This document shows, in pieces, positions 15,912 to 22,824 of a stretch of DNA of 38,801 bases (position 1 is its first letter; every line of letters starts with the position of its first letter). Where the stretch lies: positions 1-38,801 of the forward strand of contig CALVPS010000012.1 in assembly GCA_944354035.1 (NCBI GenBank). The letters run 5' to 3'. Position numbers and translations under genes: made by a program. Under the pieces are notes generated by a model, which saw nothing but the letters and a program-made list of their open reading frames with translations, did no database searches and had not been told where the DNA came from. Source of the DNA: an uncultured Clostridia bacterium. Its GTDB lineage: Bacteria; Bacillota; Clostridia; Christensenellales; Borkfalkiaceae.

Positions 15912-17668
15912 TCGCCGTCCTCCTCTGCGACGCCGCCGCGCTCCTGCGAGGCGGCGATCTCGCGGTAAATGGCGCAGCGCTCCATCAGCTGTTCGTGCGT
16001 ACCGATGCCGGCAATGCCGCCGTCGTCCATGACGACGATCTTATCGGCCGAACGCACCGAAGCCGTCCGCTGCGAAACGACAATGGTGGTGCAGTTCAGC
16101 GTCTTCAGCGCCGCGCGCAGGCGCGCGTCCGTAGCGTAGTCGAGCGCGGACGAGCTGTCGTCCAAAATAAGCACCTCGGGCCGTCTGACGAGGGCGCGGG
16201 CGATGGTGAGACGCTGGCGCTGTCCGCCCGAGAGATTTTTCCCCTCCTGCTCGACCACGCCGTCTAACCCGCCCTTGGCCACCAGCACGTCCTCCGCTTG
16301 CGCCAGCCGCGCAGCGGCCAGCAGTTCCTCATCGCCGGCTTCCGCGTTCCCCCACAGCAGATTCGAGCGTATGGTACCCTGAAACAGCACCGGCTTTTGC
16401 GGCGCCACGCAAATTTTTTGGCGGAGCAGAAGGGCGGGCAGGTCGTTCACGTTTTGCCCGTCAAAATATACGGCACCCTCCGTAACGGTATAAAAGCGGG
16501 GCAAGAGACTGATCAGCGTCGTCTTACCCGAGCCCGTTCCGCCCAAAATGCCCACCGTTTCGCCGCGGCGGATGCAAAAATCGATGCCGTGCAGCGCGGG
16601 CGCGCCCCCGCCCGCATAGGTAAACGAAACGCCGCTGAATACGATATGTACCCCCTCTTCCGCGGCGCGCGCGTCCGTCGGCGCGTCCTCCGCCGCGCAT
16701 ACCTGCGGCTCCCCCTCCATATCCAGCACCTTGCCGATGCGCTTTTGGCAGGTGATCGCCTTCGACACGGTAAAAATAAGGTTGGCCAGCTTTACCAGCT
16801 CCACCAGAATGATCGAAAGATAGTTGTATAAAGCCACCACGTCGCCCTGTTCCAGGACGCCCATATCCACCCGCTGCGCCCCGACATAGATAAGCGCGAT
16901 GACCGCCACGCTGACCAGCGCGTACGTCAGCGGATTGGTGACGGCCGAAATGCGGCCTGCCTGCTTTTGCCGGCGCTTTAACACCTCGTTCCGCTCCACA
17001 AAGGTGCGCACCTCGTCCTCTTCCTTGCAGAACGCGCGCACGACGCGCACACCGGAGAGATTTTCGCGCGTGGAGAGGTATACGTCGTCCAGACGCATCT
17101 GCACGCGGCGGTACAGCGGAATGGTGGCCGCCATGACGGAGATGACCGCCGCCGCAAGCAGCGGGATGACAGCCACGAACACGAGTGCGGCATGCACGTC
17201 GACGGTAAACGCCATGATCATGGCACCGAACACCACAATGGGCGAACGCAGCAACAGGCGCAGCGTCATGTTCACGCCCGACTGCACCTGATTGACGTCG
17301 CTCGTCATGCGGGTGATCATGGTGGCGGTACCCGTCTGATCGATCTGCGTAAACGAGAAAGACTGTAATTTATAAAACAGGCGGCGGCGCAGCTCGGCGC
17401 TCGTTCCCACCGCCGCTTTGGCGGCAAAAAACTGCGCCGTTAAGGCAAAGCCCAGCCCCGCTACGCCGAACGCGACCAAAATGAGGCATCTGCCCACGAT
17501 ATACCCCCTGTCGCCGCCCGCCACGCCGACATCGATAATGTTGGCAATGACCAGCGGGACCAGCAACTCCATGCAGGCTTCGAACAGCTTAAAAAGAGGC
17601 GATAAGATCGACTCCTTAATATATGCCCGCATGCAGGAAAACAAGTGCTTCACAAGCGACCTCCGCAA
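15908..17668 (-). CDS. ABC exporter half-transporter, degenerate-site subunit
   Basis: 586 residues, six-helix exporter domain then ATPase. Walker A GGTGSGKTT and signature LSGGQRQRL are canonical, but the Walker B is LILDDSSSALD, with Asp where the catalytic Glu belongs, and the switch reads VVSQRTAS, with Gln in place of His. These are the usual changes of the non-hydrolysing site in heterodimeric exporters such as TM287/288 (family knowledge). It is the first gene of the pair, behind a TTGACA promoter. Confidence 0.93.
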   Translation of the reverse strand: MRRSLVKHLFSCMRAYIKESILSPLFKLFEACMELLVPLVIANIIDVGVAGGDRGYIVGRCLILVAFGVAGLGFALTAQFFAAKAAVGTSAELRRRLFYKLQSFSFTQIDQTGTATMITRMTSDVNQVQSGVNMTLRLLLRSPIVVFGAMIMAFTVDVHAALVFVAVIPLLAAAVISVMAATIPLYRRVQMRLDDVYLSTRENLSGVRVVRAFCKEEDEVRTFVERNEVLKRRQKQAGRISAVTNPLTYALVSVAVIALIYVGAQRVDMGVLEQGDVVALYNYLSIILVELVKLANLIFTVSKAITCQKRIGKVLDMEGEPQVCAAEDAPTDARAAEEGVHIVFSGVSFTYAGGGAPALHGIDFCIRRGETVGILGGTGSGKTTLISLLPRFYTVTEGAVYFDGQNVNDLPALLLRQKICVAPQKPVLFQGTIRSNLLWGNAEAGDEELLAAARLAQAEDVLVAKGGLDGVVEQEGKNLSGGQRQRLTIARALVRRPEVLILDDSSSALDYATDARLRAALKTLNCTTIVVSQRTASVRSADKIVVMDDGGIAGIGTHEQLMERCAIYREIAASQERGGVAEEDGE

Positions 17669-17716
17669 TGGCGGACGGCAGACACGGTTTGCCCGCCGCG
17701 CCCCGCGACCGCCCCT

Positions 17717-17745
17717 ATCCTACCATGTTCCACAAGAGATGTCAA
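17717..17745 (-). promoter_or_regulatory. Promoter of the ABC exporter operon
   Basis: TTGACA (17745-17740), 17-bp spacer, TAGGAT (17722-17717). Confidence 0.75.
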
Positions 17746-17760
17746 GCAAACGAAACAAGC

Positions 17761-17785
17761 AAAGACCGCGCAGGAGCGCGCGGTC
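17761..17785 (-). terminator. Terminator of the zinc-ribbon membrane protein gene
   Basis: GACCGCGC pairs with GCGCGGTC around GCTCCT on the minus strand, then TTTGCTTG. The weak T-run lowers confidence. Confidence 0.6.
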
Positions 17786-17804
17786 CGCCGTTGCCGTTGC
17801 AGCA

Positions 17805-19265
17805 TTAAAGATGCCCAAACAGCCAAACGATCTGGAACCAATAAGTCGATCCGTACATGGCCAGGGTCAACAGGACGCCGAGCACAAGGCCGACGATCCC
17901 CAATATCAGATGACTCTTGGGAAGATCGTACTTTCGCAGGGCGACGCCCCTGGCCGAAGTACCGATCGACATGGAACCGATGACAGTTACAACCATGATG
18001 CTGTTCCAATCCAACAGCGAACCAAGCGCTTCCGATCCGCCGACGGAAGCCAACACGGCCAGTCCGACGACCAGCATTACCAGGAACACCAGGCTCACCA
18101 CAAACCCCATAATACAGCACGCCCTTGCGTCTTTTGCTTTTTTAAGGACAAGCTGCTCGGCGAGCGTCTGCTGCGTCTGCCGCGGCTGTTTTGCCGCGCT
18201 CGCGGCAGCGATCATATCGGCCGAAGGCGGAAGAAAGGTTTGCGGATGGTCGAACTTGGTGTGCGTTGCGATCCACTTTTTGATTTTAACGGGCAGCCAA
18301 AACCCGTAAATGCACACCGTTACCACGGTGAGCAGCATCCACAGCAGCGCCTTTCCGAACAGCTGCCCCGCCTTTCCGTCGAAGCGCTGTGCCTCGCCGT
18401 CGATCACGGTGTGCGAGGCATACCATCGCTGCGTATAGCAAAAGGCCCAATAGGCGCCGAACGAAAGGGTGACGAGGGTGACCAAAAAGCTTACGATGTT
18501 TACGCCCAGCAGTCCCCACGCCTTACCCGTGAACTGCGATCGGCCGTTCGTAACGCCCTCTACATGGGTGTGCTGCACCCGCCAGCGGATCAGATTCATC
18601 CGCATGGCGAACACAAAGTAGATGCCCAGCGTGATCACGCTTAAAAACAGCCAAAGCACGTATTTTCCGAACAGCTGCCCCGCCTTGCCGTCAAACACCA
18701 GCCGTCTGCCGTTTACCAGGGTATGCTTTACCTCCCAGCGCATCTGCCAGCACTTCATGGCGGGATAGGCGAGCGTAAGGGTGACGATCGTGACGAACAC
18801 GGTCAACAGGTTAATGAAAAACAGGGCAAACGCGCCGCCGGTAAAATCGGAAGCGTACGTGTCCGGTCCCTCCGTACTCGCCGTGGCCGCGGACGCACGG
18901 CACCCCGCCGCGGGCGGCAAAACTGCGGGCGGCTGTCCGTCCGCCGGCTTTTCCCTCCCCTCCTCCGTGCCGACAGGCGCAGCGGGCGCGTCGGGCGAGA
19001 CGGCCTCGCCGCATACCGGGCAAAAGCGCGCGTCCGCCTCCAGCACGGCGCCGCACTTGAAACACTGTCTTCTTGCGGGCGCGGATACGGGCGCGTCGGG
19101 CGAGACGGCCTCGCCGCATACCGGACAAAAGCGTGCGTCCGCCTCCAGCACGGCGCCGCACTTGAAACACTGCTTATTTACGGGCGCGGATACGGGCGCA
19201 GCCGTCCCGCAGGTCGGGCAAAACTTTCCTTCATACATTATCCCGCACGCCTTACAGCGATTCAT
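17805..19265 (-). CDS. Zinc-ribbon plus DUF898-like polytopic membrane protein
   Basis: 486 residues. The N-terminus carries three CxxC...CxxC zinc ribbons: CKACGIMYEGKFCPTCG, then two almost identical copies of CFKCG...FCPVCGEAV (residues about 33-52 and 68-87), separated by Ala/Pro linkers. The membrane part (about 145-345) repeats a DUF898-like unit three times, each with an FDGKAGQLFGK or FTGKAWGLLG motif followed by a transmembrane helix. Two or three more helices end the protein. DUF898 proteins are of unknown function. The second and third ribbons arose by a recent 105-bp tandem duplication. Start at MNRCKAC, with GGAGG 12 nt upstream. Confidence 0.8.
   Translation of the reverse strand: MNRCKACGIMYEGKFCPTCGTAAPVSAPVNKQCFKCGAVLEADARFCPVCGEAVSPDAPVSAPARRQCFKCGAVLEADARFCPVCGEAVSPDAPAAPVGTEEGREKPADGQPPAVLPPAAGCRASAATASTEGPDTYASDFTGGAFALFFINLLTVFVTIVTLTLAYPAMKCWQMRWEVKHTLVNGRRLVFDGKAGQLFGKYVLWLFLSVITLGIYFVFAMRMNLIRWRVQHTHVEGVTNGRSQFTGKAWGLLGVNIVSFLVTLVTLSFGAYWAFCYTQRWYASHTVIDGEAQRFDGKAGQLFGKALLWMLLTVVTVCIYGFWLPVKIKKWIATHTKFDHPQTFLPPSADMIAAASAAKQPRQTQQTLAEQLVLKKAKDARACCIMGFVVSLVFLVMLVVGLAVLASVGGSEALGSLLDWNSIMVVTVIGSMSIGTSARGVALRKYDLPKSHLILGIVGLVLGVLLTLAMYGSTYWFQIVWLFGHL
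18984..19190 (-). repeat. 105-bp in-frame tandem duplication (zinc ribbons)
   Basis: Two near-identical copies begin at 18984 and 19089 (35 codons each); GGGCGCGTCGGGCGAGACGG is shared. A third partial start follows. Only scattered single-base differences separate them, so the duplication is recent. Confidence 0.85.
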
Positions 19266-19295
19266 ATGTTTGATATTCCTCCGGATCGTTTACAA

Positions 19296-19324
19296 TATTT
19301 AACAAATAACGGGTGGTATGTCAA
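19296..19324 (-). promoter_or_regulatory. Promoter of the zinc-ribbon membrane protein gene
   Basis: TTGACA (19324-19319), 17-bp spacer, TAAATA (19301-19296). Confidence 0.6.
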
Positions 19325-19410
19325 GGACCCCGCCGTGTGATCCACACAAAAAGCAAGTACGCCCGCCCGTTTTTTTTTCGCACCGCGGACAGCCCGGCCC
19401 GCAGTGCGCC

Positions 19411-19884
19411 TTATGCCTGTTCCCTGATCACGTCTGCAAGCGTTCCGCCTATCAGGCGCAGCAAATCGGTGCAGGCGACCTCCAGCTGCACCCCCACCTT
19501 GCCGCCGCTCACAAAAATCGACTTCCCTTCGGCGGAGGCGTGCACAAACGTGGGGAAGCGCTTTTTCATCCCCAACGGCGAACAGCCGCCGTGCACATAC
19601 CCGGTGAGGGGAAAGAGCTCCCGCTGCGGCAGCATGGCAACGGACTTTTCCCCCGCCGCCCGCGCCGCCTTTTTTAAATCGAGCTCGGCCGAGACGGGGA
19701 GAACGAACACGTAATAATTGCGCGGCGATCCGCCGACGACCAGCGTTTTGAACACCCGCGCCTCGTCCTCGCCCAACAGGGCCGCCACCTCCCTGCCCGA
19801 GAGTGCGCCGCCCGCGTAAGTGCGTACGGCGTATGCGACGCCCGCGCGGTCTAAAATGCGCATGGCATTTGTCTTTTCCGTCAT
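19411..19884 (-). CDS. ybaK: YbaK/EbsC-family Cys-tRNA(Pro) deacylase
   Basis: 157 residues of the YbaK fold, which removes cysteine mis-attached to tRNA-Pro. Family features are the N-terminal RILDRAGVAYAVRTY, the catalytic-Lys stretch ARVFKTLVV (Lys about residue 46), and the glycine loops GYVHGGCSPLGMKK and SGGKVGVQLE. I start at 19884 (MTEKTNAM) with GGAGA 6 nt upstream; the longer frame above it is antisense to nothing recognisable and only adds Gly/Ala-rich residues. It is the last gene of the pyrophosphatase operon, 62 bp after the hydrolase. Confidence 0.9.
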   Translation of the reverse strand: MTEKTNAMRILDRAGVAYAVRTYAGGALSGREVAALLGEDEARVFKTLVVGGSPRNYYVFVLPVSAELDLKKAARAAGEKSVAMLPQRELFPLTGYVHGGCSPLGMKKRFPTFVHASAEGKSIFVSGGKVGVQLEVACTDLLRLIGGTLADVIREQA

Positions 19885-19946
19885 GAATTTTCTCCGTAAA
19901 AAAAATGCGGCGCCGCATGCACCGCACCCGGCCAAACCGACAGCCG

Positions 19947-20462
19947 CTATACGATATCGATCTGACAGCTGCGCATGGTGACAAGCGCCGCCGCATGCGC
20001 CTCGGGCGAGCTGCCCGCGCATGCCCCGGCCGCCACGCACACCTCCGCCTCCGGCGCAAATGCCTTGATGAGCAGGGCGTTGCTCACCACGCAGATGTCC
20101 GTACATACGCCGCAGATCGTTATGCGGTCGAACTGTGCGGCGTACCGCGCCAGGGCAAGATCGGCGAACGTGCCCTTTTCGAACACGCGCGCACCGCTGC
20201 GCACAAGCTGCGGCACGATATGCCAGCCCCGCGTACCGCGGACGCAGTGCGGCACGGGGAGCCGCCGCCCCTCCTGCGTGGAGGCATACGACGCGTCGTG
20301 CGTATCCTGCGTATAGACGACCGTTCCCCCGTCGGCGGACTCGTCGTCGATCAGCGCCTTTACGGCGGGCACGATCGCCTCTGCCGCGGGCGAACCGAGC
20401 GCACCGTCCACAAAGTCGTGCTGCATATCGACCACCACCAACAGGCGCTTTAATGCAGACAC
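19947..20462 (-). CDS. Nicotinamidase/isochorismatase-like cysteine hydrolase
   Basis: 171 residues. The Asp-Lys-Cys triad is present: Asp12 in VVDMQHDF, Lys96 in FEKGTF and Cys124 in GVCTDICVVSNAL. The metal ligands fit PncA: Asp53 and His55 (TQDTHDA) and His72 (PVPHCV). Nicotinamidase (nicotinamide to nicotinate, NAD salvage) is the best guess; the family also includes other amidases. The start overlaps the SGNH hydrolase gene by 13 bp. Confidence 0.87.
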   Translation of the reverse strand: MSALKRLLVVVDMQHDFVDGALGSPAAEAIVPAVKALIDDESADGGTVVYTQDTHDASYASTQEGRRLPVPHCVRGTRGWHIVPQLVRSGARVFEKGTFADLALARYAAQFDRITICGVCTDICVVSNALLIKAFAPEAEVCVAAGACAGSSPEAHAAALVTMRSCQIDIV

Positions 20463-21058
20463 TTTTTCAGCTCCTTGATCAGAAGGTCCGCAATGTAGCG
20501 GCAGCCGCGATGCGTGGGATGCACGCCGTCGGTCGAAAACTGCTTGGGATCGATATCCTGCGTGACGCCCATAAAAATTTCGTCCACGGGAATGAGCGGA
20601 AGGCTGCGTTCCTTGGCGATCTCGCGGATGATCTCGTTGAACTTGGCCAAAAAGGGACGAAAACGCGCTTTATCTTCCATTTTTAACGCATACGGCTGAA
20701 TGAGGAACAGCTTGGCGCCCGTAGCCAGAATGGCGTCCGTCAGCGCGGTATAGTTTTTGCGGAAGGCCTCGGGCGAGACCTCTTCCCCGCGCGAAAAGCG
20801 GCACCACACATCGTTGATGCCCACCTGCAGCACCACAAAATCGGGGTGTTCCTCCACCACGTCCCGCTGCACGCGCTGCAGCAGCTCGGCCGTGCGCTCG
20901 CCGCCCACGCCGCGGTTGACGAACGTGAACGGGATATCGGGATACAGCAGGCGCAGCTTGCCCGCCGCAATTTTTACATACCCTACGCCCAGATCGCCGG
21001 GATCGAGCAGATTACGGCCCGATTCCGTAATGGAATCGCCGAAAAATACGATCTTCAT
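20450..21058 (-). CDS. SGNH/GDSL-type hydrolase
   Basis: 202 residues from the ATG at 21058. It has the four SGNH blocks: GDSIT (Ser about residue 9), VGGERT (Gly), QVGINDVW (Asn) and DGVHPTHRG (Asp and His). No signal peptide is seen from this start, so it is probably cytoplasmic; the family covers lipases, esterases and deacetylases. GGGGAGACAGGGC precedes the ATG, and an ATGA overlap couples it to the pyrophosphatase gene. The 14 codons further upstream have no ribosome site and lie inside the pyrophosphatase gene. Confidence 0.88.
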   Translation of the reverse strand: MKIVFFGDSITESGRNLLDPGDLGVGYVKIAAGKLRLLYPDIPFTFVNRGVGGERTAELLQRVQRDVVEEHPDFVVLQVGINDVWCRFSRGEEVSPEAFRKNYTALTDAILATGAKLFLIQPYALKMEDKARFRPFLAKFNEIIREIAKERSLPLIPVDEIFMGVTQDIDPKQFSTDGVHPTHRGCRYIADLLIKELKKCLH

Positions 21059-21594
21059 GCCCTGTCTCCCCCAAACTTTTCGCGGTAGGCCTGCAGACAC
21101 TTTTTAATGATCTCTATGGCCTCTTCACGATGCGCGATCTCGCGGACCGTGGTCTTTTTGTGCTCCAGCGATTTGTACACCTCAAAAAAGTGCATCATCT
21201 CCTCAAAGATGTGCTTGGGCAGCTCCTGAATGTCGTAATACCCGTTATAGGTGGGATCTTTAAAGGGAATGGCGATGATCTTTTCGTCCAACGCGCCGCT
21301 GTCGATCATTTTGATCACGCCGATGGGATAGCAGTTGACCAGCGTCATGGGAAAGATCGCCTCGTTGCACAAAACAAGCACGTCCAACGGGTCGCCGTCG
21401 TCCGCATAGGTGCGCGGGATAAACCCGTAGTTGGAAGGATACACGGTGGAAGTGTACAATACGCGGTCGATCTTAAGAATGCCCGTCTCTTTATCGAGTT
21501 CGTACTTCGTCTTGCTGCCCTTCGGAATTTCGATCAGCGCCTCAAAACTCTTGGGAGTGATGCGTTTTTCGTCGATGTCATGCCAGATATTCAT
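21055..21594 (-). CDS. ppa: Inorganic pyrophosphatase (family I)
   Basis: 179 residues. It hydrolyses pyrophosphate from biosynthesis. The signature DGDPLDVLV (residues about 66-74) supplies the metal aspartates; EIPKGSKTKYE and GFIPRTYADD provide the substrate Lys, Glu, Arg and Tyr. It is the soluble family I type. First gene of a four-gene unit (SGNH hydrolase, cysteine hydrolase and YbaK follow), with a promoter and AGGAGAGGG before the ATG. Confidence 0.95.
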   Translation of the reverse strand: MNIWHDIDEKRITPKSFEALIEIPKGSKTKYELDKETGILKIDRVLYTSTVYPSNYGFIPRTYADDGDPLDVLVLCNEAIFPMTLVNCYPIGVIKMIDSGALDEKIIAIPFKDPTYNGYYDIQELPKHIFEEMMHFFEVYKSLEHKKTTVREIAHREEAIEIIKKCLQAYREKFGGDRA

Positions 21595-21630
21595 ATCCCT
21601 CTCCTTACAAGGCCATATTGTTTGCTTATT

Positions 21631-21659
21631 ATTTTACCATACTTTTGCAAACGCCGCAA
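21631..21659 (-). promoter_or_regulatory. Promoter of the pyrophosphatase operon
   Basis: TTGCGG (21659-21654), 17-bp spacer, TAAAAT (21636-21631); leader about 30 nt. Confidence 0.65.
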
Positions 21660-21709
21660 GGCGTGGCAATAATTTTTTTGAAAATTTTTCGCTTTTCGGG
21701 AAATATACT

Positions 21710-21739
21710 TTGACAAGCGCGCCCCGTTTATGGTATATT
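21710..21739 (+). promoter_or_regulatory. Promoter upstream of the tRNA-Ser fragment
   Basis: TTGACA (21710-21715), 18-bp spacer, TATATT (21734-21739). It faces the tRNA fragment and the intact tRNA beyond it. Confidence 0.7.
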
Positions 21740-21764
21740 GATAGAGCGTCCGCGCAATAAGCCT

Positions 21765-21801
21765 GCAGAAGTACCCGAGAGGCTCAAGGGGCGCCCCTGC
21801 T
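21765..21801 (+). pseudogene. 5' fragment of a tRNA-Ser gene, cut after the anticodon
   Basis: GCAGAAG (acceptor 5' strand), TA, then the D-arm and 5' anticodon arm, ending exactly after the anticodon GCT. Bases 21772-21801 match the intact tRNA-Ser (21990-22019) at 29 of 30 positions, but the acceptor strand differs (GCAGAAG against GCGGTGA). No matching 3' half follows; unrelated AT-rich DNA starts at 21802. Confidence 0.75.
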
Positions 21802-21982
21802 GATTGACTTGATAGTTTTTCCGGGGAGTTGCATTTTTTGCGATCTTTCGGGCGATATGGGAACGGTTTGAAATGAAATCTTACCACTCCCCAAACAGAC
21901 AAAAAATGGCGCAAAATTGCCCGTTTTACATAACATTTCATTCTGATAGACAATCGAATATATCCATAGACGATCTTGACAC
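21802..21982. other. 181-bp AT-rich spacer between the two tRNA-Ser sequences
   Basis: No gene. GGGGAGT (21823-21829) and ACTCCCC (21886-21892) are inverted, and AAATGAAAT/ATTTCATT also pair. It could be a remnant between attachment-site copies or simply a spacer. The small antisense frames here are not credible. Confidence 0.4.
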
Positions 21983-22073
21983 GCGGTGATACCCAAGAGG
22001 CTCAAGGGGCGCCCCTGCTAAGGGCGTAGTACTGTTAAAGGTAGCGAGGGTTCGAATCCCTCTCACCGCGCCA
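21983..22073 (+). tRNA. tRNA-Ser(GCU)
   Basis: Acceptor GCGGTGA pairs with TCACCGC; D-stem CCC/GGG; anticodon stem CGCCC/GGGCG with loop CTGCTAA, i.e. anticodon GCU reading AGC and AGU; a long class II variable arm with a TAC/GTA stem; T-stem GAGGG/CCCTC with loop TTCGAAT; discriminator G and an encoded CCA. All arms pair, so it should be functional. Confidence 0.97.
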
Positions 22074-22079
22074 TGTGGG

Positions 22080-22118
22080 AATAATACGAACTCTTTTTCG
22101 AAGTTCGTATTATTTTTT
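22080..22118 (+). terminator. Terminator after tRNA-Ser
   Basis: AATAATACGAACT pairs perfectly with AGTTCGTATTATT (22102-22114), followed by a T-run. Confidence 0.92.
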
Positions 22119-22208
22119 GTCCGCGGCGCCTTCGAGCCGACCGCCCGACCGAACGATCCGTGCTGCGCCGCCGCGGCACGTCTGCAACACCACGGTATAA
22201 AAGGAAAC

Positions 22209-22679
22209 ATGATCGAAAACCATATGCAGCCGGAACGCATCCCGATCTCCGGGGTGCTGCAACTGATAAAATATTATCCGTATTACCGACGGACGATCGC
22301 GTGGTATCTCGATCGGGCCGTCTGCAAGCAGGTCGATAACATCGATCGCGTCTACGATATGGAAAAATTAAAGACGATGTACCGGTATTTGAAAAACGAA
22401 AGAGAATGCTACTATATCAAATACAAGGAAAACGGACGATGGCGCCTCATCGGCGATATTTCGCTGTATCGCGGAAAGATCGCCGTCGTCATCGCAAGGC
22501 CGTGGCAAAACAGGCATTTGGGAAGAGCGTGCGTGCGCGCCCTTCTCGAACGCGCAAAATGCGTCGGCTGCAAGCAGGTCGAAGCGGAGATATACCCGTT
22601 TAATCTGCAGAGCCGAAAAATGTTTTTATCCGTCGGATTTGTAAGGGTATCGGAAGAGAAATACGTTTACGACCTGTAA
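22209..22679 (+). CDS. GNAT-family N-acetyltransferase
   Basis: 156 residues. The acetyl-CoA site is RPWQNRHLGRA (residues about 97-107, the Q/R-x-x-G-x-G/A type), preceded by the strand GKIAVVIA and followed by EAEIYPFNLQSRKMFLSVGF, the usual motif B with its N-x-x-S and helix. The N-terminus (MIENHMQPERIPISG) suits a RimJ/RimL-like acceptor domain, but the substrate is unknown. AAAGGAAAC precedes the ATG. It stands alone between the tRNA terminator and a shared convergent terminator. Confidence 0.85.
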   Translation: MIENHMQPERIPISGVLQLIKYYPYYRRTIAWYLDRAVCKQVDNIDRVYDMEKLKTMYRYLKNERECYYIKYKENGRWRLIGDISLYRGKIAVVIARPWQNRHLGRACVRALLERAKCVGCKQVEAEIYPFNLQSRKMFLSVGFVRVSEEKYVYDL

Positions 22680-22754
22680 GACCGCCGTTCTGCAAAGAGA
22701 TCCGCGCCGCCGCACGTCCGCCCGCAGATATACGAACGGACAAACGCACACCGC

Positions 22755-22798
22755 AAAGCCACGGGGCCGCCTGCTATAGCAGGCGGCCCCGTGGCTTT
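22755..22798. terminator. Bidirectional terminator between GNAT and the 949-aa lipoprotein
   Basis: A perfect 44-base palindrome whose outer bases are AAA/TTT; it lies between convergent genes and can end transcripts from both sides. Confidence 0.85.
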
Positions 22799-22824
22799 AT
22801 ACCCTTATGCATAATGTCCGGCAT

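Noticed and set aside
21938..22240. 100-residue minus-strand frame containing AGAPLEPLGY
   Set aside because: It is the antisense reading of tRNA-Ser, a well-known source of false genes.
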